Assembly (NCBI RefSeq): GCF_037975245.1
Contig: NC_092564.1
Coordinates: forward strand, 22,779,984-22,843,983
Direction: 5' to 3'
DNA: 64,000 bases
DNA from: Apostichopus japonicus
Taxonomy: Eukaryota > Echinodermata > Holothuroidea > Aspidochirotida > Stichopodidae
Part shown: positions 1 through 12,800 of the stretch, in pieces
How the letters are laid out: each line of letters opens with the position of its first letter
Position numbering within the stretch: the stretch's first letter is position 1
Notes under the pieces: generated by a model
Databases searched by the model: none
Told to the model about the DNA's origin: nothing
Seen by the model: only the letters and a program-made list of their open reading frames with translations
Position numbers and translations under genes: made by a program

Positions 1-818
1 TACATTCATCTCCACTTCTATCGGTCTCCACTTCGAAATATTCTGCTGTGACGTCACTCAACTGTTGATATTCTCCTAAATCAACAACGTCTTTTTCTAT
101 CTGGTTGTTTGGGATCTCTTCAAAAATTATCGATAAAGTCGTCTGATCTGGGACATCTCGTCTCGCCTGATCATCGTGGACATGCAAGACACTTTCGTAA
201 GAGTTTTCCGTTTGCCCGTGGCTGTCGGTTGTTTTCTCATCATTTTGATCACTTCTAAGGGGAATTCCCTGGTATGCACATGCATCTTCTGCAATCTCAA
301 AATACTCGCTGTCATCCTTCGAGCTCTTCATCTCACTCACCTCCATCTTGCTGTCAGTGGCCGATGTAGACTTCATCAGTGCGGACAACTTTCCCTTTGA
401 AGAAGATGGTAGCCCAATGGACATGGATGAGGTTTCAAAGCTTGTCCTGGTCCGACAAACACGCAACCAACCAGCCCATATGACTCTGACATCATTCTGC
501 CGGACACCGAAGAAGACAAAGATACAGAATCCTTGTAGTGAGTTAAAGGTGCAAAATAAAATGTTGGAAAGAGTTTTGAGTCCCAAAATGGAGACATATC
601 CAAAGATCCAAGTCATTCCAAGTAAAACAGCAATAACGATTGCATTCTGAAACCGACGCAGCATCTCTCTGCTTTTATTGGTTTTAGCGACTTTCTTCCT
701 CCCACATGTCAATTTCGTTATTACCAGGATGAATATTATGAAATTGCAAAGGATCAAGAACGCCACTAATCCAAATACAAATATCAGAAAGACAAGTGAT
801 TCTGAACGTGGAAAACAA
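1..818 (-). CDS. Exon: transmembrane helices 5-7 and cytoplasmic tail (partial)
   Basis: Phase 2 in, with acceptor cctttgcag; the frame stays open to the window edge. It encodes L-V-F-L-I-F-V-F-G-L-V-A-F-L-I-L-C (TM5), a basic loop C-G-R-K-K-V-A-K, A-V-L-L-G-M-T-W-I-F-G-Y (TM6) and F-N-S-L-Q-G-F-C-I-F-V-F-F (TM7), all typical of adhesion GPCRs. The tail is Ser-rich and then strongly acidic, with five Y-x-x-hydrophobic motifs (YFEI, YQGI, YESV, YQQL, YFEV). A strong potential donor, ATGGAG|gtgagt, at 341/340 could end the exon early, but the 113 further open codons and their composition favour read-through. The stop codon lies outside the window. Confidence 0.95.
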
Positions 819-3800
819 CTGCAAAGGAAAAGAAAATTAATGCATTTTTAATTTATTGGTATTACAAATTTTAAATAGACTGTTTGCAATAATTTCAGGT
901 ATTAAAACATGGACTGTACGGATACATATGAAATAAACCATATAATATTGCTCTTCATTAAAAATCAATACTAAACGGTTCCTTACTACAAAATGTGTTG
1001 TATTCGAAGGTAACTAGTTTATTGATGGAAAAGTTTGACCAAAAGTGAGATATCTCCCATACCGACATGTTCATGAATCATTTGCATACGCTAATCGAAA
1101 ATTACCTTAAAAAACAATATAACACTGCATGTTTAAGAGAAAGTATTGCACAATGTTGACTCAAAACCCCCTTTCAATATCTTGTCCTAACTCAAGATAT
1201 GGTGGATAATAATAATATGATATACCGTGAAAAAATATGTCAGATGGTGACATCAAACTCTGCTGTTTTTAGATGATTACCTGATACATCATCAAATGTG
1301 ACAAAAAGCTATATGGCAGATATAGTTATGACCTAAATATGCAAAACTATTCCAGCCTTCTTGTTAAACAATCAAATTTATCCAACGGAATATCTCATGA
1401 AATGTGTATTTCGTTTGTTAAGATACTAAACTTCAAAGTTTACGAAAATGCTATGTCTCTATCCACACTTTAGCTATCTAAAATTATAATAATGCAATAC
1501 ACAAATCAAGGCGTCCTTTAAATCTGTCATATTTATATGGTTTAACTCACAATGTGCTACTCACCATGTAGATTAAATTCGCTTACATTTTATTATGAAC
1601 GTGTTTTTACTGCAATGTCACAATTTCATGGCGACAATTTAAATTAAAACTCTGAGTCTGTCATTTCTGATAGCAGGAAAATCCCTAATATAACTCTACT
1701 TGTTGACCTGTTTAGTACAACTAATACAACTGAGTATTGGTTCGAGATTCAAAATTCACTTTTGACCGTTCTCTAAATATATAACTAGTTGCTTATTCCT
1801 GCACTGTACCTGCAGGAATAAGCAACTAAACGCCAAACAGCTGTCTCGACCCGACAGATATGTGTGCCAATAGCAAAATGATCAAACCACCAGAATTGAT
1901 ATGATTTAATTTATGCCATATTTAATCTTTATTAACCTGCGTCAACGGCCAAGACTTTCTTGAAGGAATTAATATTTACAGAATTTTAGTCATTGTATGA
2001 CATAGTCCAAGAAAAAAAATTGAATGCTTTTAATTTGTCTACAGTTGTTATTTTTTTGGGTTTTCTCCATTAAAATATGTTAGATCTCTGGAATACTCCT
2101 TTAAGGCCAACTTGATGATCATGTAAGCTCTTCAATGTAGGCCTAAATCTTAATATTCATCCATTGCTTTATATAAGCTCTGATTACTTCTTTTAAGTTC
2201 GTATAACCAATAGGGAATCCTTGGATGACATTCAACACCATTATAAAGACACTGTAAACATGTAATTTGAGGCGTTTTCCATTGAGCTTGTGTTACATCC
2301 GAGAACCTGACCTATGATGGTCTATGTATTAGGATATTTAGTCCAGTCACTTTAATTGATGAACCCCAATTGTAAAAGAATAGTCTCAAAAAATTAAAAG
2401 TGTTATATAAGTACCAGCAGGACTGATAACAGTCCTTTTAAACGGTCTTAATTAAAATTAATGTTTTTCCTTGGTCATCCTTTAATATATTTACTATTTA
2501 CCTTTATTACATAGACCAAACAGAAGACCAAATTTAATTTAATTTAATTTGACATATATATTAAATTTCTTTCTATACCGTTCATTAGCTATGTCCTGAT
2601 GCAGGATTACTGCTACTAACGGTATCTTATGGAAAACTTACTAGTCGCAACTTGCATACGAGTCTGGTGAATACGACACACATGCAACAACAATCACAGC
2701 TGGAGCACCTGCAAATAGAAAATATGTATACAAATTACCTGCTAACATGTTTTCTTAATCATGGTTTCTTTGCAAGTGTAATTCCTCTAAACATGATATG
2801 AACATTTCAATCATCTTATTCATGAGATGAGTGCTTGGTCGGATTTTAGTTACCGCACTACAGATCATTACTTTTATCAATGTGTTGTTAATAATTCATA
2901 TTAAAAAAGTAATAATGATATTATTTACTCAATATTTTAATGTCGAAGAATGCTTATACAGTAAAATACATCTTTAATTGTAACGGTAATGCCTTAACCT
3001 AAACTGAATTCACCACGAAGTTTGATATCAAAAATTATTTTCCGTTTACTTTTTATTGTGGAATTTTAGCAGTAATCCCCAGAGAGTAGAAAGCCAATGT
3101 AAAGGCGTATTGAAAGCCGTTCTGATAATGTTCTACATTTGATAAGTTTTACAATTAACTCATGTCTTACTAAAATTACTTATAATGTCCTCATATTAAA
3201 CCGAAACTTATGCACCCCCACTGAGAGCTGTCTCTAACTATTGCCGTAAATTGGTAACTTCTGGAATAATGTGTTCATGTTACCTTTTGTAGCTGTTAGA
3301 GATACCAAAGTTCAATATTTCCTACTTTGTTAATAATGTATAAATTGTCAATTCAGACAATTGATCTCACGTTGTATAACAGAAATCAATAAATGAGATG
3401 GAGGGGAAACAATTATTATTTGTTATTATTTCTGACTCACTAGGAAAGCCGTGGACAGTCCACACTCTAGGGCTCCAGGGTATGTATATTACAACCTTAT
3501 TAGAAAGTGGGAGTTTGTATTTCCTCTTTGTCCATTAACGGAATAGGCAAAAAACCCAACCAGAACAACAGTAGATAGTGCTACAATCTCCAACTTTCAT
3601 AGTATTTTCCAAATAGATTTTTAGTTTGAAACTTACATCGTCATATTTGACATAAATTTGACCTAACAGCTGGCCTATTACGTCTTTGTTTTGTCCAAAA
3701 AAAGTGACCATTTTTTTGTGCATCTGGCAGCCCTGACAAGCTCCACTTACTTATCATCATAGCTTCATTAAAAGCATCATTATACAACCAACCGAGGAAG

Positions 3801-6800
3801 GTTGTAGAGGATCAGCCTTACTTCTACCTCCCATCCCACCCCTCTCTATCTCGCTCCTCTAATTGGATAGCAAAGCTCCATAGAAGAATAGCAAATCTTC
3901 CTCGGGCAAAACCATATCTAGAGGTCTCAAAGTTTGACGAACTAAACTACACATTACAAAACTATTGACAAATATCTAAAAGCGACAATGCAAAACATAT
4001 CAAATATTAAGTATGAAGTTGTTTCGATGGTTAGAACGACAGACTAGTACATTATGACATACTGATGTGAACAGATACATATGTATGAGAAAACTCACCC
4101 CATCCAATAGCACAAGCTTTCAGTAAGAAGTTGCGTATTGTGGAGTTGAAAACTTTGACAAAGAGTAGATACATGTTTGCGGCCTCAATGCTCATCCAAG
4201 TCACAGATGCAAGAAGGAAGAAGTGAGTGAGGGCGCCAAAGGAGACACAGATACCTTTACGACGCGTTTGATTGATACCGATGACGAAACAAAAGTACAA
4301 GCCTAGAAGACTGATGCTCAGGTTGAGAATTATCTGCTTAGGTCTATTGCTTCGTAGCTTCCTGTGGTAATATCAAAAAATTGTTATCTTTAATTCTAAT
4401 GATTCAACGGATGGATTTTAAAATAATTATATTTTGTACGTTATGGCTTTAAGTTATTCAATCTCCGTTTCTACAATTTATTTAACTTTTCGAAATAACG
4501 TAACCATTACGAAACGTATTAACGTATATTTACGTATCGTCACTTGCAATTAGCTAGCATAAATCCACCTGCAATTAGCTAGCATACCTACACATGCAAT
4601 TAGCTAGCATACCTTCACCTGGAATAAGCTAGCATACCTACACCTACAATAAGCTAGCATACCTATTCATGCATTTAGCTAGCATACCTAGTCATGCATT
4701 TAGCTAACATACTTCCACCTGCAATTAGCTAGCATACCTATTCATGCACTTAGCTAGAATACCTATTCATGCAAGCAGCTAGCAAATCTTTTCATGCATT
4801 TTGCCAGCAAACCTATTCATGCACTTGACTAGCATACCTTATCCTGCATTGAGCGAGCTTACCTTCAATTGTATCTGGATAGCGTACCTACTTCTGTATT
4901 TAGCTCGCATACCTACTCCTGGATTTAGCTAGCATGACTACTTCTGGATTTAGCTAGCAAACATTCCCCTGTATTGATAGCTAGTATACACACCACTGCA
5001 TTGAGCTAGCATACCTACTCCTGCACTTAGCTCGCAAACCTACTCCAGTTATCTGTAGTTAGGTGTAGCATACGGCTTCACTATCATTAGCTAGCATCCC
5101 AATATATACATGAAGCTACATACACACTCCTGCAATTACCTAGCTTACCTCCATCTGCAATTAACTAGCAACCTTCACCTGCAATTAACTAGCATACTTC
5201 TACCTGCAATTAGCTAGCATATCTCAACCTGCAATTAGCTAGGATACCTACTCTTGCATTTAGCTAGCGTACCTACTCATGATTTTGGCAAACGTATTTT
5301 CAACTGTATCTGGCTAGCACACCTACTCCTGCATAAAGCTAGCATACTTTCACCTGTATGTCGGTAGCTTACCATCTCTTTAATTTAACAAGCATATCTC
5401 TACCTGCATTTGCTCATAACGGTTTTCACATCTGCATTTTCATCCTAATTGCCAGGCACTCAAGGTTTATACAGCGTGTTGCGTTGACCAGCTGTTTTTT
5501 TTGTTGTTGCAAATTTCATAATAGCGTCAGTGCCTCAATCCTTGCCTTATTGTAAATGTTAAGTCATTGCCTTGTTAAGTTACTAATTAATTGCTACTTA
5601 CAACAATCAAACTGTCTTTATGTGTTGTATCCTACACTCCCCTCCCCTCCCCAAACCCACTTACCACCCTGCCATAATGGTATCAAAATACTAGCCCATG
5701 AAATAATACACCACTGACCCTCTTAATCAACAAAACTGATCTTAGTCATAAATAATATTTATAACAGGCTTACTTGCTTGAGAGATAAGTTACTATGATA
5801 ACGATGAGGCCCATAACCGATATAATACATCCGATGATGCTAAATATATCCAACGCTTTGCTCTCGATGCTGCCATGAACATCCTGAAATGAAACAGATA
5901 AACATAAATTTTGTGTTAGGACCAGCGTCATCTTTTACATTCCTTTACAGATAAACCATCATTTTTTTTCTAGAGTTTTAAGTTTTCACTCGTGCGGACC
6001 GGAGAGTGAAGAATTGGTTCTTCAGCGGTTATTTTATTTGTAAAGTTAAAACAAAGTGGTTTTTTAAAACTTTCTACACAAAAATTATATGACTGTATAA
6101 TTGTGTCAGAGTGTGGTACCTAATTCAACATAGGCATTTGAGCATGGTTTTCTGTTGGTGCGTACTTATAAGCGTTTGCTATATCATTCTATCCCATAAA
6201 ATTGGAGTATGTGATTCAAAACCATTTATTTTAGTATCATGTTAACTACTCAGAACCAACACTTGAAATGTTTGCTCAGGTTATTCCACACGTAGCAGGG
6301 TTGACCGAGATTATCAAGTATTTCATGTCAAGTTTTACGTTGATGGATTTGTAGAGACCATGCATGACCAAGTACCATGATCTGTCGTGACGTCAGTGAT
6401 GACGACAAGCAAATATGCTAATCGAATGTTAGATTAAAATGTTCAATCTAACTAAGTTTAATTATTTCATTCACTAGCTATGATTTTATGAAGTGACGAA
6501 CTGTTGGAAAAATGATCAGAATTATGAAACTTCACTTTCTGTTTTGATAATAAACTCACCATCTCATTATCATACAATATTACCTCATTATTGGACAACA
6601 TTACCTAAATACTGGACAATATTTTCTCATTATTGGACAATATGAGGCTAAAAACAGGTGTTTGGATTTGGTCGGCAATTTTATCAAGCTTAGAAGAAAG
6701 CAATAGTGCCATCCGTTTCTCACCTTTACGTCACTCACTAACTTTGCCATGTTAAAGGGGACACGAGTCCAACTATTATGTTAACATATTTGTAAGAGTT

Positions 6801-9800
6801 CTTTGTAAAGAACAGCTCTGAAAATCTTGGTCCGTTTGGGAGAAACCTTAGTTTAAAAGTCATGTCGAGGAGCTGTCAGTTTGGTGAATCTATGACGTTA
6901 TATCGCTACTAGGATCTAAAACATTTACTTTCTCTTTTTTTTTCGTTATTTGAAAGTAAAATGTTGACAGTGTTGACATGGAACAAGTGCCATCATCAGG
7001 GTTATGATAAAAGATTCAATATTTTACATTCTGCATTTACAAAAGCCATATCAGGAGATAAACATTGCTGTTAAATAAAGGATCATGGAACTGAAGCATG
7101 GATGGCTCGATGATATCATATTTAGACTTGATCAAGTCTTCAGCTTTGTTTGTGAAGGAACATGAAATATGTGTTGTCTGTCCATTGGAATGAGATGTAT
7201 CTGTTTGGGGAAGTTGTTCATGTTAGTTATCTCCATGAAGTTGACTGACTGGTGATGATGACTGGGTTTGTGTCTCCTTCAATCAACAAAAATTAAACTT
7301 GGACTATTCGATAAAATGTAGATGGGGAAATTTGCTATTGAATTAGTTCTTATACTCACAACAAGAACAGCAAAGTTGGTAAGATGGCTGAATTTACATC
7401 TGTAAGATCCGTAATCCAGACCTCCTACCAATTTACCTCCATCATCTGCCCATCCTTTGTCGGTTGTGTTCCAGTAACAGCACTTAGTTTCTCTACACCA
7501 AAATGACTGAGAATTGCAAATATAATTAAACACAGTAGGAAATTTACATGGAAATTTAACATCTTAAAGTGCTTACTTTTTTGTTTGTAATTTAGATAGC
7601 TAGATAATACTAAAACGCAATACGTTGGTTAGCAATACTGGAACACTGGTAGCATTCTCGTAGTAAATGTAACACACTAGTGATGACTACAACGCGTGTG
7701 TGGTAACCAAAGCGAGTTTGTGATCAATATAGAGCTTTAACCAAAACATAACGATGTTATCAATGGTCATCGTTGATAAGCAATATTATTACATGATGAT
7801 AACCAACACGAATTAAGTCATTACCAAAGATTATGTAAATCGCCGAAGGCGCTTAATTGATGACCATAAAGGCGCATTGATACGACTTACACACAGGAAA
7901 GTGAAACCACTACACGTGCGTGTCGGAACACAATCGGTTTTGACAATATCATTTCTCGAAGCGCGATGCTATACACTAATGATGACGTCAACTTGAGCAT
8001 AAACGCACAGGTAATGCATTGACCTGCAATGCTTTAAGAATATTGTGAAGGCAATTTATTATTTTTTTTTTTTTCTTCGAAGTACAGCAAATAGTTGAAT
8101 AAAACAAGAACTTGGGCACGATTATCATGTTCATTTGGATTTACTGGCAGGTAACTGGTGTTTCTTGCAGGGTGTATGAAGTAGGAAAACAGGTAGAGAA
8201 TCATACCGGAATATCCCAATTTTGGTGCAGCTACGATGTACCTTATCTGCTATGCACAATAAACAATAATTATACTAACGGAAAAATAAGTTTATCTTGT
8301 GCCTTCAGCACTGTAACGTCATATATGGTGATATTCAAAATTGCATGAGTGATAAGCAGCACACACTACATACATTCAAAACCCATTGTCAAGACGCATA
8401 GGTGTAAACCAAATCATAATGGTGATGTCTAAGACAACCAAGGCCCGTTATTGATAACCGCGAGTTAGGAATATCATCACATTAATGCAAATTGAATTGG
8501 AGGAATGTTTGGTTGTAGGGTTATAGTTTCACCGGACAGTATTTGTTTGGAATTTTACTGTAGGTTGAGAGTAAGTGCAAAAATATACCTCTATTGGACT
8601 ACTTGTTGTCTCAATGTTGGAATTATCTGGAAGGTCCTTGATTTGAATGTCTGTTGTTGGAGATGCTGAGATGATTAGACTGTTGACTTTCTCTGTTCTC
8701 CTAGTAGGGTCTTGAAAAAGGACATCAGTTCGATGAACCGTAAACACCAGAGCAACGAGTACCTGAGACACTGCAACAAATAAAAGAACAATTCTAACAT
8801 CAAGCATATAAACTTCAGCTAGAAATTTCATGTACACATATTACAAGGAGTCTGTGCTGCTGGAACATTCATGGTATTAATCCTGATCTGCTTCTAGCTG
8901 AATCAAGTTGTCTCAATTTGGTTTTGAGGACCATATCTAAATATTAACTATGTCAAGAAGTGAAAAAAAAAACCTAATAGTTAGCAATTGTTCATTAAGG
9001 CTGACACGAGCAAACCCAATCTGATGAATGTCTACTGAATTACACTCCCATAGTAGTCCCTTCTGACCTGTTGTATTCCAGGTGTGTACATAATGAAGCA
9101 AGACAACCTATGCTGTGCCACTGAGAAGTATAGGAAATACTAAGGTTGGATGAAAGATAAACTAAACTCTACCATTACTGGAATCCGCCGAAATTCTCCT
9201 TCCCACTTCGTGCGGTACTTTTATTGATGCCTTGACTTCACCAGCACTTTCTTGTGTAGCCTTTTGTAGACTAGGGGTCAATACTATTTTAGTTTGTGTG
9301 TCAAAATCTTCGTCGACGTTCCTATCTTTACCATCTCCGAAAGGAAGCTTGTATTCCACAGTTGCAGAAATAGAAATATCTATTTGTGCAACAGTTGCAG
9401 CAATGTTCGGTGTCTTATGGGAGAAGTTCTGGCCACTATTTCCTACGTTATCCAGCTGATGACTGAATGCTTGTAATATTTCTGAAGAAGCTTCCTGACT
9501 TATATCGATATTGGAATCTTCGGTGCCTGATGTTGAATGCACTACATTATCAATAGTATTTACAACGGCCACTGTTACCTATATGCAGAGCAAGAAACAG
9601 GAAGATGTTAGACTAAGCTATCAGAATGCATATCACATTGTTAATTGCTCCCTGTTAGTGAATTGCGGTATGAAAGTAGCTCATTTACAAACAGATAGAA
9701 TGCAAATATATTGGCTTCGTTCAGTTGAATGTGTTATTAGTATAATATCATGTTTCATGATGTTTTTGTCATTTTGTTGCAATAAACATATGCTTGATTG

Positions 9801-12800
9801 TTTTACTAAATATCGCATTTGGTTCCTATATCCTCTAAAGCTTGACACGTTATAAAAGCCTTTTATAAGTTTAAATTACATTTGACATCAAGCAGTAATC
9901 TGGCATTTACCAAGGAGAGCAAGAAACACGAATGTGTCTGGTGGGACAATCCAAGCTGCAATAGGATGGATTTCTATATTGCATTCAATTTAATAGGTCA
10001 GTATCTGGTTTAGTAAGTTCGTATATCCGTGATCGATGAATCGGTCTGTGTTACTCGAGTAGTCAGTTTGAAATGCCGAGCCTCACAAATTTCCATTAAG
10101 TTGATGAATTGTTCGATGCGTTGATCTATTAATTATCATATATATGTCATGCTACATGCTATACACATATAATTACGGTGTTGTATAAGCATTGTCAGAT
10201 ATAACCCTTTATTTTTGGTAATCGTGCCAGGGCCGTAAGTGGGGACAAGTAAGGTCGGTTTATATCGATTCTATGTTAACAAATTGATTATGTCAACTGA
10301 TGTTAAAGTCACAGCGCTCTGCTGCTCTAAGTTGGCGATAACGGTTTCAAGACAGCCGCATGGAAACACACCACTCTTTTAAATGAAAGGCTTTACGTAT
10401 CAATAATAGATAACCCAAAAAATAATAATAATAAAAAATTAATTTACCAAAGCATGTATATATCTGATTTACAGGTTGAGAGAATGGTATTGTAAACTTT
10501 TCATTTGTCCCCAAATTTATCAAAAGTTGTTTTGTCACAAATTCACTGTAACTGCGCCAAATAATTTCTGCCGCCTGTTTCATTTCTTTGGAAGGTTTCA
10601 AAGTATTATTTTAACACCTAGCTATAAGTTGGACAAATATGCATCTGTGCATTGTCTGTATGAGGGATATGGTCTACCTAGATTAGATGTATGGACGCAG
10701 GGTTAATCCTTAACGTCACAACCATGTTTGCATCATTCAATGTTTTGTAATTGTAGGTTTCAACACGTAATCCATATGAGCAGATGCTTTGGTGTAGTGC
10801 TGTTGTGAATGTTTCTGGGTATATTTGCAAGAAATATGAAAAAGTTTGCACTATGATAAAATAGCAGTACAAGTTTACCTGGCTTGATGTGTCGTTGGCA
10901 TTTGATACCTTTTCCAGGCCTTGTGCGACAATGTCAACATTTTCCGTTTCGATGGTGGGAGACTTAGTCAAATTAACCAAGACCTCAGCTACGTAAAAAG
11001 CGTTATCAGTCGTTACACTTAACGTCCGGAGGGTCTGTAAGACAAAAATGACATACTGACGTGAACTTGTAAAGACATATGAATTGAGTGAAGTTGCCCT
11101 TTATCCCTTTGCTGGGTCTGATCAGTTAAAACCCTACTACACCACCACCGCTCCAAGTTCCCAACCCCTCCCCCGGGCCCTCCATTCTCTCCCTCATATG
11201 GAACATATTTAGTGGTAGCTTCGTATACCTCATTCAGGGTCTGGTATCTAGCGCTGTCATTAGCTGCACCGTCGTCTTGTACCTGAACAATTACAGGGTC
11301 ATCCCACAACGCCTCTTTGAACGTATCACCGTTACATCTGCAAGTGGCTTGTGATCGGTCTGTGAAAATTTAATGACATGTTCTAATTATTCCTTTATTT
11401 GCAAACAATCATTATTTTCAAATAAATTGAACAACAATTACACATCATATTTCAATCGTGTCCGTTGACTTTCTACTTTCATTGATAATGCAATACTTAT
11501 AAAAACAGTGGCGTCGCCAAGGAGGCGGAGGGGGGGGGAGGGGACCACTCCCCTTAGACCCCTCACCCAGGACGGCATTTACAAATAAACATGGTGCCCC
11601 ACTATTAAGTGATGTGCCCTCCCTGCCCCCCCCCCTTCGCCGATTGAAATGTCTGGCGAGGCCACTGCATAAAACCAGAAAACCAGCAGGCCTTACAAAT
11701 CCTTGTCATGGTATGTTTGAGAATGTTGAACATACCACTGTAAAACTGCATAGTTACAAGTTAGTGTTATCGTTGCTGGCTCCATTTGATGAGACAGGTC
11801 CTTGCACTAATGCGACTTTACACATCACGTGTAAAGTTCATCCAGCGATAATTAATTCTTGGAGTCCAGTTTACCAGGTGTTCAGAATTTGACCTCAGTT
11901 AAAGTTAATTGTTCTTGACCTTTTTTTCATAAATATAAAGAGGCCTTGTAATCAGTAAAGTGGACGTTCTAAACGTGTTTCAAATTAATAAAGGTTGTAG
12001 CTCATTTACTAGAGGATAATCAGAATTCTATTGGATTCAGATTTGGAAATCTGTCCAGCCTTAATTATTTATGACCTGCACATGAAACAATAGGCTTTCT
12101 TGAATAGGCTTAGGCTACTCAGTTTGTTTAACAAATTCCTTTTACCCTAGGCAAGGAATAATAAAACAAGGAGTAAAAAATAATCCTTCCAATGTTAATG
12201 AATAGAAATTCAATTTTACACAAACACACGTACATATGTGTGAAATACTTGATTTTACACAAACACAAGTACATATGTGTGAAATTCTTGCTACTTTTTA
12301 TTCGAAATGATGTGATGATAAACAGTAACACAAGCTATTCCGCGTTGAATCATTGCACAACGTATCAGAAGAACATACTAATTATGCAGAAGAAAAATCA
12401 ATGTCCTTTCATCAGTGTAGTTTAACTTACCTGATGTCAAAGACTTTTGGGAAGAATTCGCATTTACACCAAGGAAAGTGTTAGGGAATTCTATCCTGCC
12501 GTAATCAGTATGAATGGACTCTTCTTTACAGTAAGCTGCGTATAGAGATGTTAGATATAACGTTAAAAGTCTATTTGTCCTCAACTTTGACTTTTTTGTA
12601 AGTGTGTTAAGAGTTACTTTATCTTAGTCGTGACACCAATTAAAAGTTCTGGCTCTAAGCTGCATGTAAAAACAAGCGTAGTCGATAGAAGGGAAGGGTC
12701 AGTGCACAATTAGCAGTCAAATCATATGTGGTAAACTTGACAGCTCCCCCCCCCCCCCTTCGCATCCCTCTTCGTTAACCACAAACCTTTACCCACCCTT

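Larger units (their letters stand above)
11360..12430 (-). other. Intron with a small inverted-repeat element
   Basis: 1.07 kb holding the element at 11506-11667 and the 39-bp duplication. The rest shows nothing recognisable. Confidence 0.6.

Noticed and set aside
348-650. Plus-strand 100-codon open frame
   Set aside because: It is antisense to the TM6-7 and tail coding sequence of the receptor exon.
5358-5555. Plus-strand 65-codon hydrophobic open frame
   Set aside because: It is intronic, overlaps the decaying end of the minisatellite and has no family resemblance.
11019-11309. A 96-codon minus-strand open frame read as one exon
   Set aside because: Only its 5' part is coding (up to the donor at 11229). 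The rest is a Gly-rich run through the intron.
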